The translations under genes were made by a program, and so were the position numbers. Shown here piece by piece: positions 21,501 through 29,900 of a DNA stretch of 64,000 nucleotides (its first letter is position 1; each line of letters opens with the position of its first letter). The notes under the pieces are model-generated. The model was not told where the DNA came from. It saw only the letters and a list, made by a program, of their open reading frames with translations, and ran no database searches. Source of the stretch: Actinernus sp. WN-2022 (Eukaryota > Cnidaria > Anthozoa > Actiniaria > Actinernidae); NCBI GenBank assembly GCA_030867875.1, contig JAOWCC010000019.1, positions 83,170,861 to 83,234,860 on the forward strand. Reading direction: 5' to 3'.

Positions 21501-24500
21501 AAAAAACTGCGGCTCAAAGTAAATAAACAAGTCAAAGAATGTAAAGCAAATTACTATAAAGATCTGATTAGGCAAAACAAAGGAAATTCAGGTGCTCTAT
21601 GGAAAACTATAAATGAATGATTGACTTGCAGTAATACATTTGTAAGATCTAATGATGGCTCCCAGCCGACCTTTATCCAATCTGATGGAAAACAGTTAAC
21701 AGAGCCAACGTCGATCGCTTGTGCTCTTAACAACCACTTCACATCGATCGGACCTTTGTTAGCAGCAAAGTTTCAATCTCAAACCCTGATCCCGTTTGAC
21801 CCAAAATCCGAGCTCCAAAACCCTGATTGCCCCCTTTTTCGAAAAAAAAACACCCTGATTGCCCCCGTTCTTTAAATAAAAACAAATAGGCCCTGTGAAA
21901 TAAATTGTTCACCTGAAAGGGAATTAAACTCAAATCCTGACCCTGATCTGCCCAAATTAGGTCAAAACCCTGACCCTACCTGCCCAAACTGAGCTCAAAA
22001 CCCTGACCCACCCCCGCGGCACATACATAATACGTCACAAACAGGAGTACCCCCTGGGTATTCTACCTGCTGTAAGTAAGATTCTTGAAAGGGCTGTACA
22101 TCATCTCTCGAAAGAGAAAATCCTCACACCTAATCAGTTTGGTTTCCACCCGAGGTTATCTACTGAAATTGGTTTAGCACACTTCACTGACAACATTCTA
22201 CAACACATGGACAATGGCAAGGTGACTGGTGTAGTATTCTTAGACCTGTCCAAGGCTTTTGCGACTGTGGACCACAACCTTTTGCTGACAAAGCTCAAGG
22301 CCATTGGTGCTTGCAGTGAAGTTGTAATTTCAATTGGTTTACCTCCTACCTCAGTTGATAACCGACACCAGATAACTGCAATAGGCGACTGTTAGTCCTT
22401 TTCGTACTCAGTGCGAGTTGGCGTGCCACAGAGTATTCTCGGTCCTCTCTTGTTCTTGGTTTACGTCAATGACCTTCCTATTACTGTAGATCATTGCCAA
22501 GTGACCATGTACGCTGATGACACCGTGATATACTGTATGATATACTGTAGCCGTTCTTCTATCAATGACATCGAACATTGCTTAAATCATGACTTGGCAA
22601 AATTGGCCTCTTGGTTTCGTATAAATCGCCTGACTTTGAATACTTCTAAATCTAAGTTTATCTTAATACGTAGTCCACATAAACTGAAATCTTGCTCTAG
22701 CATCGATGTCATTATAGACAACGTCGGTGCCCCTCGAATGCTCTGACAATATCAAGCACCTCGGTATTATAATTAATAAGCATATGACTTGGCATGACCA
22801 AAAGGCTTGGTCTGGTCAAGCGTATCAGGCCGACTTATTACCCCTCGAGACACGCCTTACTTTGTATAATAGTTTAGTACACAGTGGGCATAAATGACCC
22901 TGAAATCGCTCACTTTGAGCGTGCCAACAATATATAAACTAGAAAAACAAATTTAATTCGACCTCAAATTTAACGAAATTTTGGTGGGTTAATATTAATA
23001 TGAAATTACGTCTTCAAATTCAATCGGATTTGTATATTGACGTTGTGACGTCATGATGAACAACTCCTTTTAAGGTCAAATTCTTCGTTATGTATACGTT
23101 TGCAACAAAGCATGTTATCACAACAACATAAATATTTATTTTTGAATGCCGCAATTTTGAAGTCTCCACGATAAATATTTGCAGAGTTAAGAACTTAAGT
23201 CCATGAGTATGACTTAAATTATACTTTCTACATTGAAGAAATATAAAAATGACCATATTGAGCTTATTCAGTGTACAATAAGTACATTTATTCGTTAAAA
23301 CCCGAAAAATACTCATATTTATTTTCTAAGAGACGCCTTTCAAAAATATATGACGTCATAATGACGTTTCTCTTGTTCACGGTGAATGTTAAAGCAATTC
23401 CTCTCAAAAATTGGATGTATTCTTTAAGTTGCTAGATTTTCATGAACAACTATTCTAAACTCTAAAAGATGAATTAAGAAGTTATTTTGTAAGTGGTTTC
23501 ACGTTGAATATTTCTCGACAAATATTGGCGGGAAAATTACAAAAAAAAATACATTTTATAACTTGTCTCCCTCTTAACTAATCGAACTCGGGTTTTCGAT
23601 TTCTTTGTTATCAAGATGAAGGAATTCAGAAATATTTAATTTAATGATTTTGAAAATATAGCAACGTGAGCGATTCGAGGGTCATTTGTGCCCACCGTGG
23701 TATGTCCACGTTTTGACTACGCTGATGCAATATGGGGTGACAAATACAACTCAACCCTCATGGGCGATCTGCAGATTTTGCAAAATAAGGCGGCCAATAT
23801 AATTCTTTAATTTACCTAGTTATAGTTCTTCGGAGGCACAAGCCTTGTGAAATCTCAATTGGCCTACTCTTTCCAAACGTCGTATTGTACATCGTCATAT
23901 TTTAATATATAAGTATGTCAATGGACTCATTGATTATGATTTTAATATCTTAAAGAACAGTGACATTCACATGTATAATATAAGGAGAAATAATGATTTT
24001 AGACTTCCAAGAATCAAGCTTAATAGACCAGTTCGCGGTAAATTCCGACATGATGAAAGGGGTGCATGGGAATCGATGGGAATCCGATGCCACATAAAAT
24101 TTCTGAAATATTCTTCAGATACAAACTTAAGATACCAGGTAAAAGATTAACATATCGAAATTTGAGGGATGTAGCTGTGCTGTGAAGCGTACGTACAATC
24201 GTGTTTTCAGTTTTCCATACATTGTCTGTAAATTTTCACGCGGAATTTGACCCATTTTTTATAACATTAATAACATTATTATTATTATATGATATTATGG
24301 TTGTATTCACAGGCTGTAAATATGTACTAAATAATTCGACAATTTTATCCTCAAACCCTATTGAAGTCAAAGGCATACAAAGGTTATTCCAAAATGCCAA
24401 ATTTGCAAGAATATGCTAGGGAACAGTCTAATGCTATGGTTTAAGTTGCATATATTACAGTATGGCTTAAATTTATTATCACTAAGTCTATTATATACAT

Positions 24501-25839
24501 TTACACATTCATTTAATTTAAACTCAAGGTTAAACTGGTATTTTCTTTGTTATGTGAATTATATTAGAATGGGTTCTATACATACTTCAGTTTACTATAA
24601 TCATAACTTAGACCTATTATGAACATTTAAGCGTTGTACCTATAGAATGTGCACCGGAAAAAAAAATTGTGCAGAGCTATCGCCTTCTTGCAGAACTCAC
24701 ACTGCTAAAAAAAATATCGTGCACAAAAAGTTTTCCACCCCCCCTCCCAGGATTTCTAATGGTCCACCCCTAATACTAATAATAACAACAATAATAACAA
24801 TAATAATGACCATTTATATAGAACCATATCACCACAGTCTTATGTGAATTCTTTCGGACTGCTTTTACGGTGCTAATGACTTCCATGCAGTTTACAATGT
24901 AGAGTGTGTTGGTTAGTGCAATGGCCAGGCTGCTGTACCGGATGACAACCCCTTCTCTTTTTTGAGTAATACGACAGGTTATTTCATGTCCCTTTCAAAT
25001 ACTAATTAGAAGTAGGAGACAAGGTCAATGGCTTATAAATGTCCCTGCCCAAAGACGCGGCTGGGATTCGAACCCCTGCATGACCTCCCGCATTCTAAAC
25101 TGTGCTCTACCAACTGAGCTAACCAGCAGTGAGGCAGTTAAGACCCTGATTACATGAGACAGACTAACCCAGTTAGGCAGGCTGGCTTAATTGGCTTCAA
25201 AACACCGGGATCCTAGCTAGCACTTCTTTCACCCAGGGGCACTATTGTTTATGACGTAATAGATATGTGCGGTGGTTAATAGGTCTGGGTTTGAACCTAA
25301 TTTCGATTTCTGGGTCTGAATTTTTTGTCGAAATATATGTCAAAGTCGAATTTCATCACATGGATTCAGAATAATCAAACAGGGAAATAATCTGGGTTAA
25401 TTTTCACATTAACTTAAATTTTTATATCGTAAAACCGAGTCAGGTTCTGGATCCCCTGGCCCCACATTCATGCAAGTGAACCCCCCCCGGTTCCTTTCGC
25501 AAACTGGTAACTATCACACGTACTTCCGGCTTGGGAGCTTTGGTGTTTGTAATATTTATGCAGTAAGTGGCTGAGTCACCTGAAAACCAGCAAGAAAGTG
25601 TAGAAACTATTAAAAAAGCACCAACCTTCTTCACTATCGAAAATAACAACGGCAGTCTGCTCATCTAGTAAAACCACATCATCTATGTCACCGCCGCCGT
25701 TTCTTTCTTTTTGAAAATGAATAATTACACGTTCTTTTGTCGTGCCTGGTAGAATGTTCGAGACTTTGACACTCCTCGATAGCTGTTCATCTTTGATTTT
25801 CACTGTTTCTCGTCTCTTAGACGACAATTTTTTAGACAT
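9586..25839 (-). CDS. Gene 1: RRM/KH/macrodomain protein, PARP9/DTX3L/PARP14-family, 3' end outside window
   Basis: The gene is on the minus strand. Exons I can support are 25839-25626 (RRM-like), 16813-15621 (KH-like region plus macrodomain start) and 12527-9586 (macrodomain end plus long tail). A second exon must lie in the 8.8-kb intron; a weak candidate is near 25579-25526. Exon 4 ends in phase 1 at a GTGAG donor, so the gene continues left of the window and its catalytic class, Deltex or PARP, is unknown. Its exon 1 and the start of exon 3 are clearly paralogous to gene 2, with the same intron phases. The family reads or removes ADP-ribose through the macrodomain. It starts about 330 bp from gene 2 in a divergent arrangement with a shared upstream region rich in STAT, IRF and kappa-B motifs. 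The last intron carries the young BEL/Pao insertion. Confidence 0.8.
13055..13490. repeat. TIR element with tRNA-like internal segment, copy A
   Basis: The ends are inverted repeats of about 30 bp (CTCTACAATTACCAATAATC at the left, its complement at the right). A second copy is at 37202-37629. Inside, on the minus strand, 13263-13345 resembles a tRNA-type pol III promoter with box A and box B. A TIR element that has captured a SINE is the likely explanation. Confidence 0.75.
13590..14058. repeat. Foldback (hairpin) element with direct duplication of one end
   Basis: Arms at about 13713-13875 and 13900-14058 are imperfect inverted repeats. Both contain GACGTCA motifs and the segment CAAAAGTCATTTGAATTTC or its complement. 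The left outer segment (about 13680-13775) is also a direct duplicate of 13590-13680. No ORF of interest is inside. Confidence 0.75.
14062..14650. repeat. Foldback element of about 590 bp
   Basis: Left arm (14062-14280) and right arm (14440-14650) are inverted repeats starting near TTAAA(AA)GTGCCAATG and sharing CAGGCGGAATTGCCAAAATC. It abuts the preceding foldback element. The flanking TTAA at both ends is compatible with a TTAA-targeting element but is not proof. Confidence 0.75.
15621..16813 (-). CDS. Gene 1 exon 3: KH-like region and macrodomain N-terminal part
   Basis: The acceptor TCTAG precedes a phase-0 codon run beginning [10 protein letters not shown], which aligns with VFSKVTAEIN in gene 2 exon 3. 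The exon is 1193 nt and ends in phase 2 at CAG|GTAATT. The last third holds the first part of a macrodomain with the ADP-ribose-binding signatures YQGDIT, VNAAN and [10 protein letters not shown]. The middle is KH-like or linker sequence. The start codon lies upstream in exon 1; there is no need for an internal start. Confidence 0.88.
17030..17306 (-). repeat. tRNA-Glu-derived SINE, copy 1
   Basis: On the minus strand the 5' part resembles a glutamate tRNA: box A-like TGGCGCAGTGG and box B GGTTCGATTCC around a CTC anticodon-like loop. A conserved body follows, ending TATAGCAGGCTG and AT-rich sequence in plus orientation. Two further copies are at 52401-52672 and 52799-53090. This is not a functional tRNA, because the acceptor ends do not pair. 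Confidence 0.85.
18071..18251. repeat. Near-perfect palindrome, 87-bp arms
   Basis: Arms 18071-18157 and 18165-18251 are exact complements apart from one mismatch that I can see, separated by about 7 bases (CACAGAG). It could be a very young hairpin MITE or a small inverted duplication. An assembly fold-back artefact is also possible. Confidence 0.9.
21426..24420 (+). pseudogene. Decayed non-LTR retrotransposon (LINE) reverse transcriptase, CR1/L2-like
   Basis: Fragments in order on the plus strand are: a pre-RT segment (21432-21760); the RT block FLDLSKAF...DH (22207-22395); a block with [18 protein letters not shown] and the catalytic MYADD (22411-22746); and the post-RT segment [11 protein letters not shown] (23705 on). 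Frames are broken by stops and shifts. Insertions at about 21779-22050 (AAACCCTGA-rich) and 22880-23699 (TIR element) interrupt it. It is not functional. Confidence 0.85.
22877..23702. mobile_element. 820-bp TIR MITE (CMC-like) inserted in the LINE
   Basis: Termini CACAGTGGGCATAAATGACC (22880) and the complement of CACGGTGGGCACAAATGACC (ending 23699) are inverted repeats of about 33 bp. They are flanked by a GTA duplication at 22877-22879 and 23700-23702. Taking out the element plus one GTA leaves the LINE reading frame continuous across the junction, which confirms the ends. CAC termini with a 3-bp duplication suggest a CACTA-like element. No ORF of its own is recognised. Confidence 0.88.
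25040..25135 (-). repeat. tRNA-derived SINE head, family 2, copy 1
   Basis: The minus strand reads like a tRNA 5' half with GCTCAGTTGGTAGAGC (D arm/box A) and GGTTCGAATCC (box B). The preceding body (about 24820-25040) resembles the SINE at 44130-45035, which ends in the same module. It is not a functional tRNA. Confidence 0.7.
25526..25579 (-). CDS. Gene 1 candidate exon 2 (weak)
   Basis: A good acceptor (GGTTTTCAG) at 25580 and a GTACGT donor bound a short open stretch beginning DSATYC. Its phases (1 in, 0 out) fit both neighbours. The preceding intron would be only 46 bp, very short for an animal, and similarity to gene 2 exon 2 is poor. Treat it as a placeholder; the true exon may lie elsewhere in the intron. 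Confidence 0.22.
25626..25839 (-). CDS. Gene 1 exon 1, RRM-like
   Basis: The exon encodes about 71 residues with an RRM-like core ([11 protein letters not shown] ... [11 protein letters not shown] ... TAVVIFD). This pattern matches the RRM of PARP14/PARP10/DTX3L-type proteins and gene 2 exon 1. The donor is GAAG|GTTGG and leaves phase 1, exactly as in gene 2. I chose the MSKK start at 25839; an in-frame ATG at 25866 is an alternative that adds nine residues. Confidence 0.78.
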
Positions 25840-25905
25840 TTTGCGGCTGTAACACCACCGTACCAAACTAGAACCTTTCCGGCCAAGGAGACAAACAAGA
25901 CTCGA

Positions 25906-25914
25906 TTCCCGGAA
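25906..25914. promoter_or_regulatory. GAS/STAT-type site 1
   Basis: TTCCCGGAA matches TTCN3GAA exactly, close to the gene 1 start. Confidence 0.5.
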
Positions 25915-25942
25915 ATGTGGACGGGAGGGACTAGGGTTATAT

Positions 25943-25952
25943 TTTCGTTTTC
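25943..25952 (-). promoter_or_regulatory. ISRE/IRF-type site 1
   Basis: The minus strand reads GAAAACGAAA, an exact GAAANNGAAA core, about 100 bp upstream of the gene 1 start. Confidence 0.5.
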
Positions 25953-26015
25953 GTTAGATATGTCACGGCTTGATACAGATTTCAATATCCTTGAATAACT
26001 TACGGTACAAAATAC

Positions 26016-26024
26016 TTCCAAGAA
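26016..26024. promoter_or_regulatory. GAS/STAT-type site 2
   Basis: TTCCAAGAA matches TTCN3GAA exactly. Confidence 0.45.
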
Positions 26025-26032
26025 CTCGACTG

Positions 26033-26046
26033 GGGGATTCCCGGAA
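26033..26046. promoter_or_regulatory. Overlapping kappa-B and GAS/STAT sites
   Basis: GGGGATTCCC fits GGGRNNYYCC. Its 3' half overlaps TTCCCGGAA, a third TTCN3GAA. Confidence 0.5.
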
Positions 26047-26092
26047 AAACGACCTTAAATTATTCACTTCCGGTCTGAGGTATTTCGCTCAG

Positions 26093-26104
26093 GTTTCACT
26101 TTCG
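26093..26104 (+). promoter_or_regulatory. ISRE/IRF-type site 2
   Basis: GTTTCACTTTCG matches the classical ISRE core (TTTCNNTTTC), about 65 bp upstream of the gene 2 start codon. Confidence 0.55.
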
Positions 26105-26169
26105 AATGAGCTCAGAACTCGCAAACAGCATCAATTTTCAATCATAAAGAGAGACGAAAGTAGCAGGAG

Positions 26170-26380
26170 ATGGTCGAACGAAGCAGCAGCATTGAAGATG
26201 AGATGAGTTTAGGCGAAGAGCGTTGTTCACGGAGTGTTCTTGTGAACGGTCTACCTTCGACAATAGAGACAGATGCAGTTTACATTCACTTCCAGACACG
26301 TAAACATGGCGGCGGAGATGTAGAAGAGGTGATGATCCTCCAAGACGGATCTGCTGTTGTCATTTTTGAAAAAGCACAAG
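26170..26380 (+). CDS. Gene 2 exon 1, RRM-like, start codon
   Basis: It encodes 70 residues with an RRM-like pattern: SRSVLVNGLPS, then KHGGGDVEEVMIL, then SAVVIFEKAQ. It is homologous to gene 1 exon 1 with the same phase-1 donor (CAAG|GTTAGT). The first ATG of the open frame at 26170 is used. Confidence 0.85.
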
Positions 26381-26881
26381 GTTAGTAAACTGAATATGTT
26401 CAATCTCTTTGCGATAGATGATTCTTTCAAACTAGTAGTGAGTGAAAACAGAAAGGCTAAGTTAATAATTGCTGTAACGACTAGAGACTAGCGATATAGT
26501 ACATTTATTTAATTGTTATTGAACGTTGAATTTCTAACAAGACCTGATCGAAACAGCCATGAAGGTAGCCTGGAATACAGCCGCCTCCTCAGCTCGTTCC
26601 AAGGTTGGACCCTAGAATGAGCTGAGGACGCGGCTGTATTTCAGGCTACCAATTGGGGGCTGTTCAAAGCCAGGTCCTGGCTAATCATTGTAAAACAGAT
26701 TTTTTTTAAAGATATATCATATAGCAAAGAAAAGCAGTTTTGAATAGGTTATATAAACTTATTTCGATTATGATTATACAGAGAGAGTTCTTTATTTATG
26801 GCTATATAGGGAGGGAAGTTTTACATTGTAATTAGTTGTTTTGTGAGGGGTCAACAAAGTATTCACCTTCTTGTTGGTAAT

Positions 26882-26921
<40 letters not shown>

Positions 26922-29900
26922 AGGTCAGAAAACATTTGACCTGTTGCGTTAAAATGTTTAATCATATGCCCAAAACCAATTGTCTTTCTTCAAGAGATTT
27001 TCATATATCAATGTATCCAATCTCATGCAATAATATGGAATAAAGGAAACAAATCACAAGGGAATGGTACACATGATCTGACATGGGGCAATAAAAAAAG
27101 GTCTTTTTTTTACCAGATTGCACCTATACATATGTATGTACAATTATTGTATTTAATAAAATTATCAGGGTATATATAACTAGCATCCTTTGGGAGCTTG
27201 GGTTTAAAAGGTGGCTTCAGCATCCTTGCAAAACAAGGCCACCTTGTTTATCATAACCTAGCTGTTTTCATTTGAATTCTTTAGATGCGTCAGCTGTCCT
27301 AAGAAAGACACAGGAGTTACATGGAGTAAGGTTAGATGTCAAGCCATACCATCAACCTTCTCTAAAGAAATCTTCCCGAGTGGTAAGTTACATGTATAGT
27401 ATGTGAGACAAAACAATACTAGCGACACACTGTATAATCCTGTATATTGTCCCCCTCCCCACATGTACAATCCCCTCTCAACCCCACGGCCATGCTGCTT
27501 TTGTCATTCATGACCTGGATCCAGTTGTTGAAAGAGTGGATAATGCTACCCATCAGATAAATCCCCTATTCAGTGGATCGAACATAAGCTAGTTCAGGAA
27601 TGGCGCAGCTATATAGCCCCCCCATACCTGCTCNNNNNNNNNNNNNNNNNNNNNNNNNNNNNNNNNNNNNNNNNNNNNNNNNNNNNNNNNNNNNNNNNNN
27701 NNNNNNNNNNNNNNNNNNNNNNNNNNNNNNNNNACCCCACGGCCATGCTGCTTTTGTCATTCATGACCTGGATCCAGTTGTTGAAAGAGTGGATAATGCT
27801 ACCCATCAGATAAATCCCTATCCAGTGGATAACATAAGCTAGTTCAGGAATGGCGCAGCTATATAGCCCCCCATACCTGCTCAATGATCATTTTTAGCCC
27901 CCCTCTCCCCCCCCCCCCACATTTTTTAGCCACCCCCCTGAAATTTCGCTCTGCCACTGGATAGGGATTTATCTGGTGGATGCATTAGATTAGATTAGAC
28001 AACTTTATTTACCCACGGTAGGATATAGATATATAAAAAGATTAAAATGTATAATATATATTAATATATTATAATATATACTATAATAAATGTTAAAATC
28101 AACTCTAAGCTACGATAATAATCTATATTAATTTATAGTAATATTCTAATGTAATAGATATATATCTAAAATAAGAAAGAAAAAAAATGCTTTCCAAGGA
28201 CGCCGTGCTGAAACTGGGTTAAACACTCTGAAATGTGTGGCAATATATCTGTGACTTAAAGGTTGTCAGTGACGACGCCTGTCTTAAATTTAATGGTAAT
28301 TAAGCTATTCCACAGCACCGCTCCACTGTAACTGAAACTGTTTTTATAGTAATCTGTACGCGGAAGCGGTACTGCTAGCTTATTTTCAGCATTTCTCAAG
28401 TTATAGGACGTTATGTCCATTCGACTGATGAATTTAGAGCTCAAATATTCGGGTGTTTCGTTATTAAGAGCTTTATACATTAAAATGGATTTATCAACTA
28501 TACGCTGATAATCTAGTTTTTTCCATTTCAACGAATGGAACAGTTCGTCTGCATTAGCATCATAACTTGAGAAAGTTGGAGTTTTTTGAGTTTTAGAGAA
28601 AGGCCTTTGTTACAGCCACCCCAAACTACACTGCAATAATTAAAGTGAGGTTGTACCAAGGCATTGTACACCATGAGGAGTGTCTCACGAGGAACGAAAT
28701 ACCTAATGCGTTTGATTGCACTTATCGCAGAGGCAATTTTTTTAGATATCATGTGAATGTGGCTATTCCAGGTCAGGTTTTGATCTATTTTTACACCAAG
28801 TGATTTTGATACCTGGACCTGTTTCAGCGGGTTTCCTTTTATTACAATGTTTGGAATTTCTGGTAGATTAGATAGCCTCTGTCTGGAGCCAATAAGTAAA
28901 AACTCAGTTTTTGTCATATTTAAAGTGAGCTTATTTGCTGCAAGCCAAACATGAATTTTGTTCAAATCGAAATTAATTCGTTTATTTATATCGTTTATAT
29001 CATTGCTGGCGTATGTTATGCAAGTGTCGTCAGCATACATTCTTGGCTGAGAATAAGTTAGACAATTGGGTAGATCGTTAATATATAACAAGAATAAAGA
29101 ATAACAAGGGGCCTAGGATGGTCCTCTGAGGCACTCCACTTTTAACCAATGTCTTGGACGACTTACAACTATTTACAATGCAGGTTTGTGTACGGTCATT
29201 TAAATATGAGTTAAACCAATCTTGGGTATGACCGGTTATTCCATAGTATTCCAGTTTCGATAGCAAGATGGCATGGTCTACTGTATCGAAGGCCTTTCTC
29301 AAATCAAGAAACATAACTGCATTAATATTGCCACGGTCAATGTTTAATTACCAACTGTCAGTCGCCTCCAGTAGCGCAGTCACGGTGGAGTGAACTGAGC
29401 GAAAACCAGATTGATGATTTGAGAGTAATTTGTTGTCGGTCAAATATTTATAAAGCTGATCATAAATTATGCGCTCAAACACTTTTGCAACTACTGGAAT
29501 GATCGATATTGGCCGATAGTTGGTCATGTCACTACGTTTCCCAGCTTTCTTATAAAGTGGAGTAACTCTTGCGCTCTTCCACTCATCGGGAAAGATTCCT
29601 GTTTTTATGGATTGATTAAATAAGTAAATCAGTGAGTCAGGGATCAAGTCGGGGCACTCCCTAAGAAGTTTAGCAGAGATATTATCTAGGCCAGTTGCCT
29701 TAGACTTGCAAAGTTTGGATAACAATACAAAAACAGACGATCGGTCTGTTACCTTAAAAGTAAAACGATTGTCGGTGTTATTGAAATAATCACTATAGAA
29801 AGCGTCAACATCATCAATATCTTTAGCAAGGCCTGGTCCGATCTCTACAAAGTATGGTTAAAATTCTCAGCAACTTCAGTTGGGTTATTTATAGTTGTGC

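Larger units (their letters stand above)
20874..24778. mobile_element. TIR DNA transposon, hAT-like, non-autonomous, carrying a LINE
   Basis: Terminal inverted repeats of about 37 bp begin AGGGGTGGACCATTAGAAAT at 20881 and end with the complement at 24771. Direct duplications AATACTA (20874-20880 and 24772-24778) flank it. A 7-8-bp duplication fits a hAT-type element. No transposase is recognisable inside; the interior is largely a decayed LINE (21426-24420). Confidence 0.82.
16814..25579 (-). other. Gene 1 large intron region
   Basis: This stretch holds the SINE at 17030-17306, the palindrome at 18071-18251, and the 3.9-kb TIR element with a nested LINE at 20881-24771. Repeated CTAGCCC motifs occur at 17650-17990. 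I see no convincing exon in 18252-20873. Gene 1 exon 2 should be somewhere here. Confidence 0.55.
25867..26169. promoter_or_regulatory. Shared divergent promoter of genes 1 and 2 with STAT, IRF, kappa-B and ETS motifs
   Basis: About 300 bp separate the two predicted start codons. I read three TTCN3GAA palindromes (25906-25914, 26016-26024, 26038-26046), two GAAANNGAAA cores (25943-25952 read on the minus strand and 26094-26103), one GGGGATTCCC decamer (26033-26042) overlapping the third STAT motif, and an ACTTCCGG ETS-type site (26066-26073). No TATA box is evident. Known family biology: human PARP9 and DTX3L share a divergent interferon-inducible promoter. Function here is inferred from motifs only. 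Confidence 0.7.
26381..27284 (+). other. Gene 2 intron 1
   Basis: It contains an 87-bp hairpin MITE (26564-26650) and a 40-base G run (26881-26920). No other feature was recognised. Confidence 0.65.

Noticed and set aside
22180..22746. Functional reverse transcriptase gene
   Set aside because: Catalytic motifs remain but frames are broken and two insertions interrupt it.
25060..25130. Possible tRNA gene (minus strand)
   Set aside because: The D arm and T loop are tRNA-like but the stems do not close, and the module is repeated at 44.95 kb as part of a SINE.
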